A DNA stretch of 64,000 nucleotides, taken from Portulaca oleracea. Taxonomy: Eukaryota; Streptophyta; Magnoliopsida; Caryophyllales; Portulacaceae. Shown one piece after another: positions 46,409 to 60,227 of this stretch. The notes under the pieces are model-generated. The model had not been told where the DNA came from. It was given only the letters and a program-made list of their open reading frames with translations, and did not search any database. The stretch spans positions 33,272,832-33,336,831 of the forward strand of contig CM055891.1 in the NCBI GenBank assembly GCA_029582165.1. Reading direction: 5' to 3'. Position numbers and translations under genes: made by a program. Within the stretch, counting starts at the first letter, position 1, and each line of letters starts with the position of its first letter.

Positions 46409-46632
46409 GGCCCTGTTTCTTTGGCAAATTGCGGTACCACAGCATACCACATACCACAGTTTGCCACAACTCACCACACTTTACTACAAATCATTACTTT
46501 TCTCTGTCCTCACTTTTTTCATCTACTTTTTACATTCTCTCTCCTCACCTACCACACATACTAATAACCCACCATAATTCCACCACAACTCACCACACCA
46601 TTCCGCAAAATACCGCAAAAAAGAACGGGGCC
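46409..46632. mobile_element. hAT-like MITE with GGCCC/GGGCC ends
   Basis: The left end GGCCCTGTTTCTTTGGCAAA then TTGCGGTA is matched inversely by TACCGCAAAAAAGAACGGGG then CC. The interior has CACCAC/TACCAC motifs. It is the best-preserved member of this family in the window. Confidence 0.7.
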
Positions 46633-46673
46633 TTTATACATTTTTACCTATTTTTTTCTGACCGTGTCTTTTA

Positions 46674-46908
46674 CTCCCTCTGTTTGTTTTTATTAGTCGC
46701 CTTGAAAATTGTGCCAAAAACTTTGATCGTTAATATTTTAATCTGTATAATGATTCATCATACGAAAATGATGTCATTAGATTCGTAACAAAAAACACTA
46801 TTAAAAAGTATAATATTATATATTTTTAAAAAACATTTATATTAGAAATTATTGATTAAAAATTGACACTGAAATCCGTAAACGACAGATAAAAAAGAAC
46901 GGAGGGAG
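46674..46908. mobile_element. Stowaway-like MITE, family 1
   Basis: TA duplications lie at 46672-46673 and 46909-46910, with ends CTCCCTCTGTTTG and GAACGGAGGGAG. It is a near-copy of 22563-22800. Confidence 0.85.
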
Positions 46909-46910
46909 TA

Positions 46911-48722
46911 CTTACCAATGAAAAGAAGAGTGCCTAATCATCCAATGGCAATAATAATAATAATATTATAACATGATGGGAGCAATATTCCAAGTGTAGT
47001 TTACTTGTAGTGTGCTTTTCACCAAACTTTGCCGCACTACACCAACCGGCCAAGACCAACAGTTAATGATGCATGCACTTTTTTGCCAAAGTGTGAAAAT
47101 AAAGGGCTCACCAACCCCCTCGTCGGCTCCCCATCCATGTGATGCTGAGTTTGTATCCTATGAACTGTGCTTCATTTTCTTATAAATGTAAATACTTTGC
47201 TTATTAGACATTCTCAATCATTTGTATTTCTTTTCTCATGTGATTATATATATCACATCATATCATATCATAATTTAAATGTGAATACTTTGCTTATTAG
47301 ATTATCTCCAATAGTGAGCTTAAATTTGACTAATCGCTAATGTGGTATGAGATGAGAATGGAATGATGTCGTGTAACACATTTCAATTGTGAGAATGAGA
47401 CTTATCGCGCGAAACTGTCGTGGGACGAGTTTAAAAGCGAGTTTAAGAGACTAATATTATAATCATATTTTTCCTCTCTCTCCTCTCCCACCTCATTTTT
47501 TTTATCAATATAATCAGATTAATTATATTATTAAGTATGACTCATTTACTATTAATATGGATTAAACACATGTTCACCATTACAAAGCTAGCTAAATAAA
47601 GGGATAAATTTTGATTCTTTTGGTATGGATCCATAGATTCCACTTTATCCAATGAATCAAACTCAAACTCACTGTTATGGGTGCTCTTAGCCAGTTTTTT
47701 ATAGACTCGCTTAAAAGAAGTATTGTAATTACTTTTAATTTTTGTTTCTTTGAGAAAAGGTTGTAATATTTATTATTAGAGAAATAAGTTTGCTTGAAAA
47801 GAATGTCTGCACATTTGGCATTATAATAAATAAAGGGTATAAATTTGCGTCATGAATCAAAGTCATAAATCTGAAATTATTTATAATTTAGGTCATGTCA
47901 ACAATCAACCAATAACAAATCTTATTATAGTCTCGTTAACGTGAGGTTTAAGGCGATTCAAACATAGGTAATCTTTCCTATATACGGAGTATATGAAGGT
48001 GTTGATTCCGACGTATTTATAATTTAAATCATACCGCAATTTGTTTTCTTATTGTCCCTGTGATAATTGAGTAGGTGTATATAACAGCAAAATATCATTT
48101 ATAACTGTTTACTAAGTAAAACTTCAAAAAGAATATATCAACCATGAAACAAATTATGCAATTATGATGAAATTAGATCCAATTAACAAATATCAAATTG
48201 GATCAAAGAAAATTATGAAGTTAATGACAACTAATATTTTAGAATACTTATATTACTTATCAATCACTCTAAAAAACAAAAACTAGTAGTAGTAGACTAG
48301 TAGTCTAACTTTTCTAAGCCATCCTCTAAGAAAGAAATTAATGAGCTGGTAGATAATGGGTTGACCATTGTGGCCCCCACTTTGAACTTGCTTGGCACCA
48401 AATTCTTTGAATCTTTAGTTTTGACACTATGGGCCCTATTCTCTCCTAAGTCCTAAACCCTCCATAATTAATTAATCTTTTATTAATTGGTTGCCTTGTC
48501 ATGCTCTTTAGTCTTTATTTTCTTAGCTAATGTGGTGTAGCCATGTGGCTCTCCTTTTTTTATTGTATTATTGTTTGGTTAAAATATAGAAATAACCAAA
48601 ATGTAAGATAGAACTAGCTACTACATACTAGTATTAATTAAGATTAACAATATGTCAGATTCGTGGATAAAGAAAGGTAAGGTAAGGTAAATAAATTTTG
48701 GTAATTAATTATTTAGGGAGGT
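46911..48722. other. Intergenic, no gene seen
   Basis: AT-rich sequence. Apart from the repeat at 48335-48417, nothing recognisable. Confidence 0.5.
48335..48417 (-). repeat. Third copy of the 107-bp unit of 13093-13270
   Basis: The minus strand reads CAAAGAATTTGGTGCCAAGC, AAGTTCAAAGTGGGGGCCAC, AATGGTCAAC and CAGCTCATTAAT. It aligns closely with the repeats 35 kb away. Confidence 0.75.
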
Positions 48723-51700
48723 TGTAACAACCCGCCCCAAAATCACGATTAATTAAGTACTAATTACTGTAATTACTTAAATTGCGTATAAATTTTTCGC
48801 GTTTACTTCTAATTATTTATTTTATCTTGTCAAGCTGCGGTGAGATGGCAAAGAATATCAAGTTATGGGTTTATAAACCTTTAAGTTACTCTATTTACTC
48901 GTTAAAGTGATTTATATCGAGTTTTACCGTTTACGTTATTTCTTTAACCGGAAAGAGTTTAATTATTTCACTTCTTAATGTTTATATTTTATTATCCAAA
49001 CTTTAATTTATTTTATTTGGATTATGTTTATTTTATTTTAGTACAAGTAATATTTATATTCCATTCATTTAATTTTATTAGTTCAAGTCCTATTTTATTT
49101 TAACCCAATTGCTACCGATTAATTTTATTCCGCACAACTAATTATTATTTGAACCTAGTACTTCTCTAATTATGTTACTAAAGTAAAGTTTCAGATTTCA
49201 TTTGAGTTTAATTAGTGGTTATGTAGCGCCCCAAAACCTTAATCACACAATTACCCAAACATTACGGTAATCACATGATTAGCGCACTGATAACGCTCTA
49301 CTGAAGGCCGTACCGCCATCCCACTAAGGACAAGGCAAAAACAACCAACCATGATACAACCAACAATGGCAACCATACCACCAACCAACTACAACTCAAC
49401 TGCATTCACCAACACGCCTCAAACATAAAGGAGGAGCCTTACAAAAACTACATTCACCAACTTAACTTCAATAGTACATAAAACACACATATAGACTGGC
49501 CACACTTATAGATAGATCCTTATATATCTCCATACACCACTATCACTTGCTTTATAAGTAACCTCGTGATACGAAAGTCTACCATTCACCACTTTCACTT
49601 TAGGGAGAACTATCAGACGCCCTTTCCCCTTTTCTCACGTGAATTTGGACACAGCCTAAAACAAAGTAAAACTAATCTTTATCAAAGTGTTGAGTGGGGA
49701 AACATCTCGTGTGACACAAAACCTCCAACATAAAACTGCTTTCTGAAACGGTTTAAGCCATCATGCTTTAACAAACACTTCAAAAACATTTCGAAACGTA
49801 AAGTGGCAAAATCGCTTCAAAAACCACGCTTGAAGTCTTTTAAAACCAAAGAAGTTCTACACAAATTTCCGAAGCTTACTTTGAAGAAAAATACATGAAC
49901 ACGTAAATGCTGAACAGTCTTTACTTTTGAAAATCTAACAATGCCGAACTTATCTTGACACGCCAGACTTTAACGCTCAAACGCCGGGTACCGCCACACA
50001 AGCCCAAACCGACGCCGCACGCCTGAACCGTGAGTATTTGAGGCAGACATCACAAGTAATGATTACTCCGCTGCGAGTCAAGATCATGCCAATAGAGCTC
50101 ACTTAGCTACTGTACCTCATCTAGAAGGTTTTAATTTAGAGCGCGGACCACTTTATAAAACAATAAAATCATTAGCATTGATATTTTAAAATAAAAAATA
50201 CTTTGTGTTTTCCATAATCGGAATACGTTGTGCGCTCGTTTGTCTTTTAAAATAATGATAAATTTTGGTGACAAAGTATTGCTAAATTAGGTGAAGGAAT
50301 TACAACTTTTGCAAGAAGATGTTAAAATGGTAATAAAGAAAAAAAAATAGAATTTCTAAAAATCAAACTGGCTATAACCGATGATAACAACTACGAAAAT
50401 TAATTAAAAGCACTTTTGAAAGAGAAAATATAATCTATAAGTTTGTCAACTGGGCCAGATGCTAAAAATGATGGGAAGAGCTCGAAAAAGGTTCTGGACA
50501 GACACGCGAAAGGCGAAGGAAATATTCCCTTTGAAAGCGGTTTTGGCATTTTAAGCGGAGATTGATAAAATTTATGCACTTTACTCCTAAACTCATAGGA
50601 GCTTTATGGACAGAAAATGCTTATAGAATATGTACTCTTATTCTATATCAAAGAGGCTTTAAAAAAATTTAAAAACGATACGAAGAGCTGACACAATTTA
50701 CTCCTTTCCTTTACAACGCATGACTTCTGTAGACCCGGTAATGAAAATGCGGTAAAACTAAAATAACATAAAGACATAAGACATCGAGGTCTCTTAGCCC
50801 AAGCCAAGTCCTATGGTCCTCAATCATCAATTCCATCTTAACAACCATAATGTCACATTTAAACACCCCAAGAACAACTCACAAAAGTCACTATAACACT
50901 TTTGGTTCAAAACTTAAAACAATATATTATACCCAGAATTTCCAGATTCGCAGCCCTTTTTCCGGGCTTTAACTCCGGCTTCTATAACTCTCGATACCGG
51001 GTCGGGTTACGTGCGCATACCATACCATTTCGGAAAGCTTGCAAAAGTCTCCTAAAACTCTATGTTGAACACTTTTTCAGATTCAAGATTCAAACTCCAC
51101 ACAGACGAAATGTGCAATATGCAACAAGGTCACCAAAATCGTATATAATTGCATGACTTTACGGTTTTGGCTCTAACTTGAGCTATAAGGCCGGAAGTCC
51201 GAATCTAAAAAGCCCGGTGTTAAGCCCGCAGTAAGCCCGGTGTTAGCGCACCTTAGGGCTACACTTACACAAGAATCTGGGCTAAAACTAATTTTACCAT
51301 CTTTACCAAAGTATGTAAAAGTGAATTTTGCAGAATGCACTGGGGTGTTTTGCACATAAACATTCAAGTTTTGTACTAATCATCCACCCAAATGTAATTT
51401 AATCACATTACTCCTAATTTCCAGAACTTAAGCTCAAAATCCATCATCTAACCTTACACAATCCACATGCATAAACATCCAAATACATGCAATACTTCCA
51501 CACATCATTTTTCATGATTTTCTTCACTAATTCACTTAAAACACCCAATTTAGACAAAATACACTTAGTTAACTCCTTTAAACAGAATCTAAACTCCAAA
51601 ACATCATCATATACCTCATGCAAAATCATAAAACATCATCCTTCCATCCATAAGCATAAACTCAACCAAAGATTCACTAAACTCACTTTAAAGCACTTGG

Positions 51701-52518
51701 ATTCTCAATGGAACTTTAACTAAACACATCTATACTTTAAGATTCATGTTAATGGAAGATAATCAAGACGAAAATAACATTTTCAACACTAAAACAACTC
51801 AAAACTCAGATTATATACAATGGAAATGAGGGTTGAAGAGTGATACCACTTGAAGGAGGAGATTAAATTGAACAAGGAGGTGTGGAAATGGAAGAGGGAG
51901 CACGGCCACGGAATTTTGGTTGAAATGTCGCCGCACCGCGAAAATCAGAGGTGGTGGCTGCAGGTGCTCGGGGCAGAGAGGAGAGTGAGAGCTGAGAGTT
52001 TGAGTGTGTTTTGGACAAAATGATGACCCTATAGCTCCCCCACACCCCCTTTTATAATCACTACTCCCTCCACTTAACTTTAAAGAAATAAAGTAATAAT
52101 AATAATATCAATAGTAATACTACTAATATACTTAGTAAAAGTGTACAATAGTTCTCTTAATTAAAATGGTAGTAAAAATATAACTTGTAAAGTGAATTTA
52201 ATTGTTACGGTAAAAACGGTAACGATCGGTATTTTTTTTTTAAAAATTTCGCCTTGCCGTAAAAATTGACACGGTAATCAAACCAATTTTAAAATAAACA
52301 TTAGAACCTAAAATAATATTAATATGAGGTCCAAAAATGGTATTCTTTAAGAGCACTTTGAAAAAGAATTCGTTCGGTAATATTGACCGCTTAGCCATTT
52401 CCTCCGAGACCTGTCACCGTTAGTTAACTGTAAAAATTATAAAAATTACTAAACACATTTTAACTAATTAAACAAATTTAATTACTATAATTTCTATGAT
52501 TTAGGGTGGGTTGTTACA
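48723..52518. mobile_element. 3.8-kb element with TGTAACAACCC inverted ends, class unclear
   Basis: The left end TGTAACAACCCGCCCCAAAA and the right end (TTTAGGGTGGGTTGTTACA) are inverted, and AT-rich similarity extends about 60 bp inward. Flanks share GGT on each side. On the minus strand near 52070-51860 a TTATAAAAGGGGGTG motif followed by CT-rich leader-like sequence resembles an LTR promoter and R region, so a long solo LTR is one reading. TGTAGCGCCCC at 49222 may mark a nested element. No significant ORF is present. Confidence 0.45.
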
Positions 52519-53247
52519 GGTTAATTAAGGGGAGGGAGTATATATTATGTTATATGGGTATTAGTGAACCCATTTTTATCAATTCAAATCAAACCCACAC
52601 CCAAGCTCTTTCTCTCTCTACACTCCATCCCCCTCTCTGCTTCGCTGCACTCCCAGCCAGCCGCCACTTTTCCGGCCATTTTCCACCAGCCAAACACGCC
52701 AATGCACCACCCCCTTCCTCTCTCTTGTGTTTTCATCAATTTTTAACCCCAAGGGTAATCTCTCAAAACCCCCAATTTCAAATTTTCTAAACCCTAATCT
52801 GAAAATCTATGTTTTATATATGTTTCTTTTATAAATTCCATCTCTTTTACTCTCTTTATTCACGAATTCAAGTATATAATTGTATTGGTTAAGTTAGGGT
52901 TAAGTTTTGAAGTACATGCATGTTGATTTCTAAGTGTTTTGTGAGGTTTAGAGTTGAATTCATGGTGGATGATGAATTAGTGTTGATGCATGTGAATTTC
53001 TTGAGAGATTCTTAGTATATAAGGGCTGAGTTTATGTTTTAAGATTATGAATTAAGTGTTATTATGTTTAATTTGGGTGAATTAGTGAGGTTTTGATGCA
53101 AGAATTCAAGAGTATGTCTCATATGTTGAGTTTATGTTTAATCCATGGATGCATGTGGTTTTTAAGGCCTTTGATGAGTTGATTTTTCAAGGTTTATATT
53201 CTGGAAATATAGTGGATTAAAGTTTAAGTGAGATTTGGTTATGTTTG
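52519..53247. other. CT-rich leader-like sequence, no confirmed gene
   Basis: CTCTTTCTCTCTCTACACTC and a GC-richer stretch (AGCCAGCCGCCACTTTTCCG) are followed by AACCCCAAGGGTAATC, which looks like a 5' UTR with a splice donor. No coding exon could be linked, and an LTR element interrupts at 53248. Confidence 0.35.
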
Positions 53248-55335
53248 TGTAGGGCCCGCGGCCCGGAGGGCACGGTCCCCCGCGGAGTGTCGATCGACGT
53301 AGGGTTGCTTATTTTCCTAAGGGACAAATTTAAAGATCTTCGACTTTTCCGGAAGTTATTTTCGAAAATCGGTAAGAAGAAAAAAAAACAAAAGAAAAAA
53401 AATAAAGACTGTGCCTCGATCCGCGTGATCCCAGGCCGCTTGGGTCAATGGTGCCTGATCCACGATTCCGTGACCATTCGCTAAAGAGAAAAAGTGAAAA
53501 AAGCGATTTAGATAAAAAGAAGGCCAATGGTCCGACCACGCGATTAATTCACCGCCAATGAGCCAAAACAAGCTTTTGTAATGGAGGAAAAAAGAAAGAA
53601 AACGAAATCGACTCAACAAGCCTGGATCCGCGATCCGGACTTGTTTGGCCAAACTCTTTTTTTTTTAAAACTGGAAAAGATGAAAGGAAGGAAAACTGGC
53701 CAAAACAGGCCCGGATCCTCGCGGATTCCGTGTCCATTTTATTCCAACTTCTTTTGAGAAAAAAAGAAGAGAAAGAAAGAGAAAAAAAACAAAAAGACGG
53801 AAGGAGTCGCCAGTTAATTTTAAAAGGAAAAACTAACAAAACCCTTTTTTTTTTTAAAAGACTTGACTCCGGTCTTGAACCAAAAGAACGGATCCGGGGG
53901 TAAAGGTGTCGGTGTAGGGGGATGCCCTTGCACCGCCCGCCGAAACGGCCTTTACTAGGTCAGGTTTTTCACATTAATAAAAAGTAAAGTTGTCACGAAT
54001 TAAAGGAAAAAATGCATGCATTCATAAGGAAATGATAAAGTTCACATAATGGATGAAATAACAAGAAAAACGAGAAAAATAAACTAAATTACAGCGAATC
54101 TATCGACTACATTGTTACATATTTTAGGAAAAAACTAAACGAAATTGAACAAAAGAAAAGATGGAAAAGATAGGAAGGGTGGCGGATTGTACCAACCGCG
54201 TGGTCCTGGCGGATACGGGTTGAAGTGAGAATCCGCGTTCTTTAAACGAGTACGTGGAAGGTCAAAAATCGCGTGGACTGACGTGTGCCCAAGAATGTGA
54301 AATCTGAAATCAACGAAATCCTGATTTCACAAATTCTCCGAGAGAAGAAAACTATCCAACCTCTCGAGGATCTCCGCGGATCCTTAAATAAACAAAGGGG
54401 GATCCGCGGATCTTAAATAAGCAATGAGAAGGTAGTTTTCGTGAGTTGCCCGAAATCCGCACTCCTCTGAACCGCTTGCGACTTTACTTGGTTGAAAATA
54501 AACCGCCATGCTTGACCATAATAGCACTGATCGATTCGTGATTAGGTTGACCCGAAACCACGCCGATTTCCAGGTTGACCTAGACCGACCACGCGATTTG
54601 GTTGACCGAATCCGGATCCACGCGGATTTCTCGACTTGTATCCGCAACTTTGGATCCGCAACTTTGACATCTTGCCTAAATTCATGAAATCACAAGCACC
54701 TTCATATTTTGGCTCGCTCATGGATCAAATCCGCGCAATCGAGGATTTCTGGGCCAAATCTACTAAATCCGCGAGATCCCAACCGATTCAAAAATCCGCA
54801 AGACTTGCTTTTGAGCTTGAATTTATGATCGAGTTCACAAATCCGCGTGACTCCCGCCATGCTAGGCTAACAAATCGCGTGGACTCCGCCAAAGCAATGA
54901 TAAATCGCGTGACTCCCATCGCCAAAAAGAATAAAACCCGCGGCTCTAATAGAATTTTGGCTGAACTTTGGCGGGATCCGCGACTCCAGTTTGATTTTGG
55001 CCCGGACCGCGTGACTGGCCGACTTGGTCCGGATCCGCGAGGATTTTCTGGGCCCGAATCTGTGAAATCTGCGTGGTACTGGGCAAATCCGTGAGGATTT
55101 GTGCTAGGCCGGCCTGGAAAATCCGCGTGGATCTTCTTGGGTTGGTCTGGGAATTCCGCCAGGATTTGTACTGGATTTGTGCTGGACTGGCCTGGAAAAT
55201 CCGCGTGGTTTTTCTTGGGTTAGTCCACAAGAATTTTCCTGGGTCTGTCCGAACAAATCCGCCAGGATTTTAACTGGACTGTCTTGACAGATGCCAGGTA
55301 TTTTCCTGGTCTAGAACATTATTTTGGTGTCTACA
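53248..55335 (-). mobile_element. LTR 1 of a Tat/Ogre-like retroelement (3' LTR, about 2.1 kb)
   Basis: On the minus strand it opens TGTAGACACC and closes GGGCCCTACA. The adjoining sequence (55336-55353) gives the polypurine tract CAAAGTGGGGGCTAAC, so the internal region lies to the right. It matches LTR 2 at 56356-58066 at both ends (shared GGGCCCGCGGCCCGGAGGGC). Its body is filled with ATCCGCG motifs. Confidence 0.85.
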
Positions 55336-56355
55336 GTTAGCCCCCACTTTGACTGAGTCTGAGTAAGACGAAAGTCAAAGTATGCTTTGAGACTGTTGGG
55401 GCTAGTCTGTTGGATCTTCCTGGGTTGGCCCGAAAAATTAGTCGGAGGTGATCTGACTGAGTTGAAGTGTGGCCGGAGGTAGTCCGATCTGGAAATGCTG
55501 GGGGTTGTCCAAGACTTGATTAATTTATTGGGGGCAGCCCGAACACTTGGATGGTATGCGGAGGTAGTCCGCTTGAAATTGCTGGAGGTAGTCCAGGCCT
55601 TGATGAATTTCTCGGGGGTAGCCCGAACACTTGGATGATATCCGGAGGTAGTCCGCTTGAAATTGCTGGAGGTAGTCCAGGCTTCGACGATTCAAGGGTA
55701 GCTTGAATGCTGGAAATTGACCGGAGGTAGTCCGATGCTGACTTGGTTGCTGGAGGTCGTCCAGGCTTTGATGAATTTCTCGAGGGTAGCCCGAGTCGTA
55801 TTCAAGGATTGGTACCTGCAAAAGACACTTAAGTTTATGAGTATGTCATTATTATTATCTTAAAGGATAAATGAGGATAGTGGAAAAAAAATCCTGCTAT
55901 CCGATGTGAAAACTCCCTGTCAGCCGATGGGGATTGATGAGGAACTCAGGGTTCCAACTTGACGATGGAGGATCAACACCTAGATGGAGTTGGCACAGTT
56001 TTGTTTAAGTCGAGATAAGTCTTGCCATGCTTGTGTTGGAATCTACAAAATACTGCTTTAGCTCAGTTGAGTCTGTCATGTTCGATGACAGAATCCTCGA
56101 GGAACCCGGGAATCTGGCTTGATGGCATAACGTGCAAGGGACCTGAGAATCAATGAAGGACTCGCGAATCGGCGAAGCACCCCGATGGGTTTGGAGAATC
56201 ACTTTTTAGCTGCTTCAAACTACAACTCTAATTCTCTCCATGATGATCCTGAGTCAAATTTATGATAAGACATTTGCTTATGTTGACATTTAGTAAAATC
56301 GCCGAGGATTTCTGCTTTGGGATCAACAAGGACTTGAAGCTCCCCATTATGCTTC
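55336..56355 (-). mobile_element. Truncated internal part of the LTR 1 element
   Basis: It begins with the PPT, then repeated GGAGGTAGTCCG and GGGGGTAGCCCGA units (55440-55800). The following AAACTCCCTGTC and AGGAACTCAGGGTTCCAACT block matches 58520-58575 in the next element. It stops where LTR 2 begins, so the element is cut short by insertion or recombination. Confidence 0.8.
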
Positions 56356-58066
56356 TGTAGGGCCCGCGGCCCGGAGGGCACGGTCCCCCACGGAGGGTCG
56401 ATTCGACGTAGGGTTGCTTATTTTTAAAAGGGACGAAATAAAGATTTTTGGACTTTTCGAGGGTTACGATATTTCTAATTATAACATAACCTTTTATCAT
56501 TTTAGAAAGCATAAAGATTTCCTTTTTGAAAACCGAAAAAAATGGACCGGAGCACGCCTTAGATCCGCGCGGATCCTGGGCGTACAGGGCCAATCACGGT
56601 TTTCATTCCACTGCTCGAATCGGGGCGAGAATCGCCGCCCACTGTGCTTGGACCCGCGGATCCGCCTGGTGATACCAAGGTGATTTTCGACCCAGCACTC
56701 AAAACAGAGACGATAATCAATTATGAATAAAAAAATTTAAAAGGTTAATATAACTAAAATACCGTGAAAATAAGGGAGTCGCAAGTTAATTTTACACAAA
56801 ATTAACAAAAGAAAAAGTGACTCGGTCTCGAACCAAAAGAACGGATCCGGGGTAAAGGTGTCGGTGTAGGGGATGCCTTGCACTTGCCGCCGCGGCCTTT
56901 ACTAGGTCGGGTTTACATTAGAAAATAAAATAAAGAAAGTTGTCACGAACTTGATTTAAAATGTCATGCAATTAATAATAAAATAACGGGGTTCACATGT
57001 AATGAAAACTAAAGTAAAAACAAAGAAAATTACAGCGGGCGGGGGCCTAGAGACTACATTGTTACATTTCTTTTATGAACGAAATGAAAAAATGAGCGGA
57101 AAAGAAGATAACTGGATTATACCGAATCCGCGCGAGTCTCGGCTGATGCGAATTTGGGTGCGGGTTAACAAGCAAATCCGCGCGGATTTGCTTTGTGCCG
57201 GGTGAAGATCGGAAACTGAAGTAGGCCGAAAAGAACCAAAATCCGCGTGAGCCTGGGTGTATGGGTGTCGGAACAAATCCGCGCAGATCTCTCTCGTGCA
57301 GGGTGGAAAGTCGGGATCTGACGTTGGCCGGAAAATCAACCAAATCAGCGCAGATTTCCCTCTATCGTAGCCCCGACTGGTATTGGCGGAGTTCTCCCTT
57401 TGTTTGCTCTCAGTTTCCTCTCAGATGAAAATTTTTTTCAAACCCCCAACTGGAGCTGCGCGGATCCTTAAATAGCCCACAGGAAAATGGCAGTTCGGAG
57501 CAGTTTTCAACAACTGCCCCTGTCTCCTGAAATCCGCGCCATCCCTTCTGCAACCGCCAGCAGTTGTTTGACTGTTCGAAAAGAAACCGCCTGCAGTTTA
57601 TTCAATCGATCCGCGGATTTCAGGTTGACCGATCGATCCGCGCGGATTTCCGAGTTTTACTTGAATCCGGATCCGACTTGAAATTTGGGTCGGGCAGAGT
57701 TTCTGGAGCCAGAATCTGCGTAAGATTGTCGTTTTGGGCCAATCTTTGTCAAAATCCGCGCAGACCCATTTCACCCTGGCCCAAAATTCATCAAATCCGC
57801 GCCACTTCGCATTGTTGGCCCAACTTCAGGAAATCCGCGCCACCCTCTGCTTTTGCCCCAAAATCAGAAAATCCGCGCCAACCCACCAAATTTGGCCCAA
57901 GTCGGAAAATCCGCGCCAACCCACCAAGTTTAGCCCAAATCTAACAAATCCGCGCCGACCCCAAGAATTTGGGTCGGGTCCGAATTTGGCCCAAATTCGT
58001 TTGAGCATTTTTATTTCGTCCCCGGACTGAGCTGAAAATCTGTCCGACCCATTTTCGGTGTCTACA
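56356..58066 (-). mobile_element. LTR 2, 3' LTR of a second retroelement (about 1.7 kb)
   Basis: It has the same TGTAGACACC and GGGCCCTACA ends (minus strand) and the same PPT (CAAAGTGGGGGCTATC) immediately to its right. It is about 380 bp shorter than LTR 1. Its own element continues to the right edge of the window. Confidence 0.85.
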
Positions 58067-60227
58067 GATAGCCCCCACTTTGACTGAGTCTGAATAAGAC
58101 GAAAGTCAAAGTATACTTTTGTAGCCAACTGGAGGTAGTCCGAATCCTTGACTTGATTGCTGGAGGTTGTCCAGGCTGATTAATCCAAGGGTAGCTTGGA
58201 CTTCTGACCGGAGGTAGTCCGATGCTGATTTGCTGGATATCGTCCAGGCTTTTGAATATTCAAGGGTAGCTTGAATACAGAGAATTCTCGTAATTGATCT
58301 GTGGCTAGCTTTGGTGCTGGATATTGTCCAGGCTTTGATGAATTTTTCGGGGGTAGCCCAAAAAAATATTGAAGGATTGGTACCTACAAGAAGACAATGA
58401 AACTTATAAGTATCAAAGAAAAGTCAAAATGCGGGGTCGTTTCCCCTAGAAAAATGATACACATTTTTTTTCTTTAAGTATAAATGAGGATAGTGGAAAA
58501 AATCCTGCTAGCCAATGAGAAAACTCCCTGTCGGCGGATGGAGGTTGACGAGGAACTCAGGGTTCCAACTTGATGATGGAGAATCAGCGCCTAGGTGGAG
58601 TTGGCAAAGCTTTGTTTAAGACAAGATAAACTTGCCATATTTGTGCAAGATCTTGCTTAAGCTCATTTGAGCCTGTCATATTTGATGACAGAATCCGCAA
58701 GGAATCCAGGAGTCCGGCTTGATAACTTAATCTGCGAGGGACCCGACGAAGAATTCGCGGATTGACGAAGCATCCCGATGAATTAGGAGAGTCACTTTTT
58801 AGCTGGTTACGAAATTCTGTTTCATTTGGTGAAGTTACGAAATTCTGCGAGAGCTTTGCACCCAATTAGAGCCAGTTGAAGATATGCTCTCGTTTGAAGC
58901 CTTGCTCTAATCGCTAAAGTTAGCGAGATGTTCGGTGTAAGTTTCACCATCTTGTTGGGCTTAACCCAAAATGAAAAAGAGTTTTGGGATATGCCTTGCA
59001 AGATTTCATGCTGCTATCATTTCATTGATCATGAAAGTGGGAACTTTGGCGATCGCGTTGATCAGACAACTACCAGCTCTTGAGTTCGGCAGTGATAAAT
59101 TGGATCTCCATTGATGAACCCCGAGAGCATGTATAATGCTTAGACCGTTCATTTATCTTTTAAAAAGGAAAGAAAGGACTCTATGATGTTAATGCACTTA
59201 TGCAGACTCTTTTAATCTATGATGATGCAAGACACACATGCAATGCATAAGAAAGTCTAAGTATTGAGCTGTGGTCGATGACTCTTGAAATATCAGGATG
59301 CTTCAAATGGTGAGAACCAAAATCTGACAAGCATTTTTAACTTGTAAACCCGGCTTCGAGCCCTCCTTCAAATATGTGATGAATCTAATCCATGAGAATT
59401 GATACCTTGAAGCACTCTAGTTATGAATCCCGAGGGAACCTCGAGAGCTTAGATCAACATGGAGTCTGTCGAGACTTCGGTCAGACATAAATAATCGATG
59501 AGAAAAGAGGTTCGAGTGCAAAAATTCTGCTTTAACCTGCTCGAGCATGACCCGGAAACTGGATAATATCCTTTTGACAGACCAATTGAAAGATGATTTG
59601 TTCAATTATTTGAGCCGGACTTCGAAAAGCTTCCTACGTATCCACTTTATGAGTGGAATCAGGCCGTCGTAGTTCAAAATGGTAATGTAAGTATTTAGTT
59701 GCTGACTTAATAAGTCAGTGACTAATAACTTGGGGGTAGTTGCTGGTTCTGATCACCAGTTGCTATATTTGACATTGTCTTTAAGACATTGAATTTCCAT
59801 GGTTTGCCCAGTTTTCTGAAGCTTCATGAACGATCAATCTGCCCCGTAAGGGATCATAGGGACTTGGCCTGCGAAGAACATGCTTAAAAAAAAGTTGTTC
59901 TTATGTTAAGTGTTGCTAGCAGAGTTGATGATGAACATTTGCTCTTGAAAACCCACGGGGACTTTTCATTCAGCCTCACAAAATCATTAGGATTTTTCTG
60001 CAGCTATAACTTATCGCCCCTGGATAGTAGAGTTTGATCTTGCTATCCCATGAAATATGAAGGAAAGTGACAAGACTGACGTGTAATTTCCACGAGAAGA
60101 GACGAGAACGAAATGCCCGCTCTTAGGCACCCTAGATTGACTGCTAAAGGGTGGGCAAAAGGAAAAACAAAATTGACCATGGATGTAATGATCAGGAAAT
60201 CTAAGCCAAAATGAATTATATCCTGAC

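Noticed and set aside
53330..53839. Phe/Ser-rich minus-strand ORFs
   Set aside because: They lie in LTR 1 A/G-rich sequence and have no retroviral or host motif.
57487..58128. Pro/Arg/Ser ORFs in LTR 2
   Set aside because: They are translations of the repeated ATCCGCG motif in several frames.
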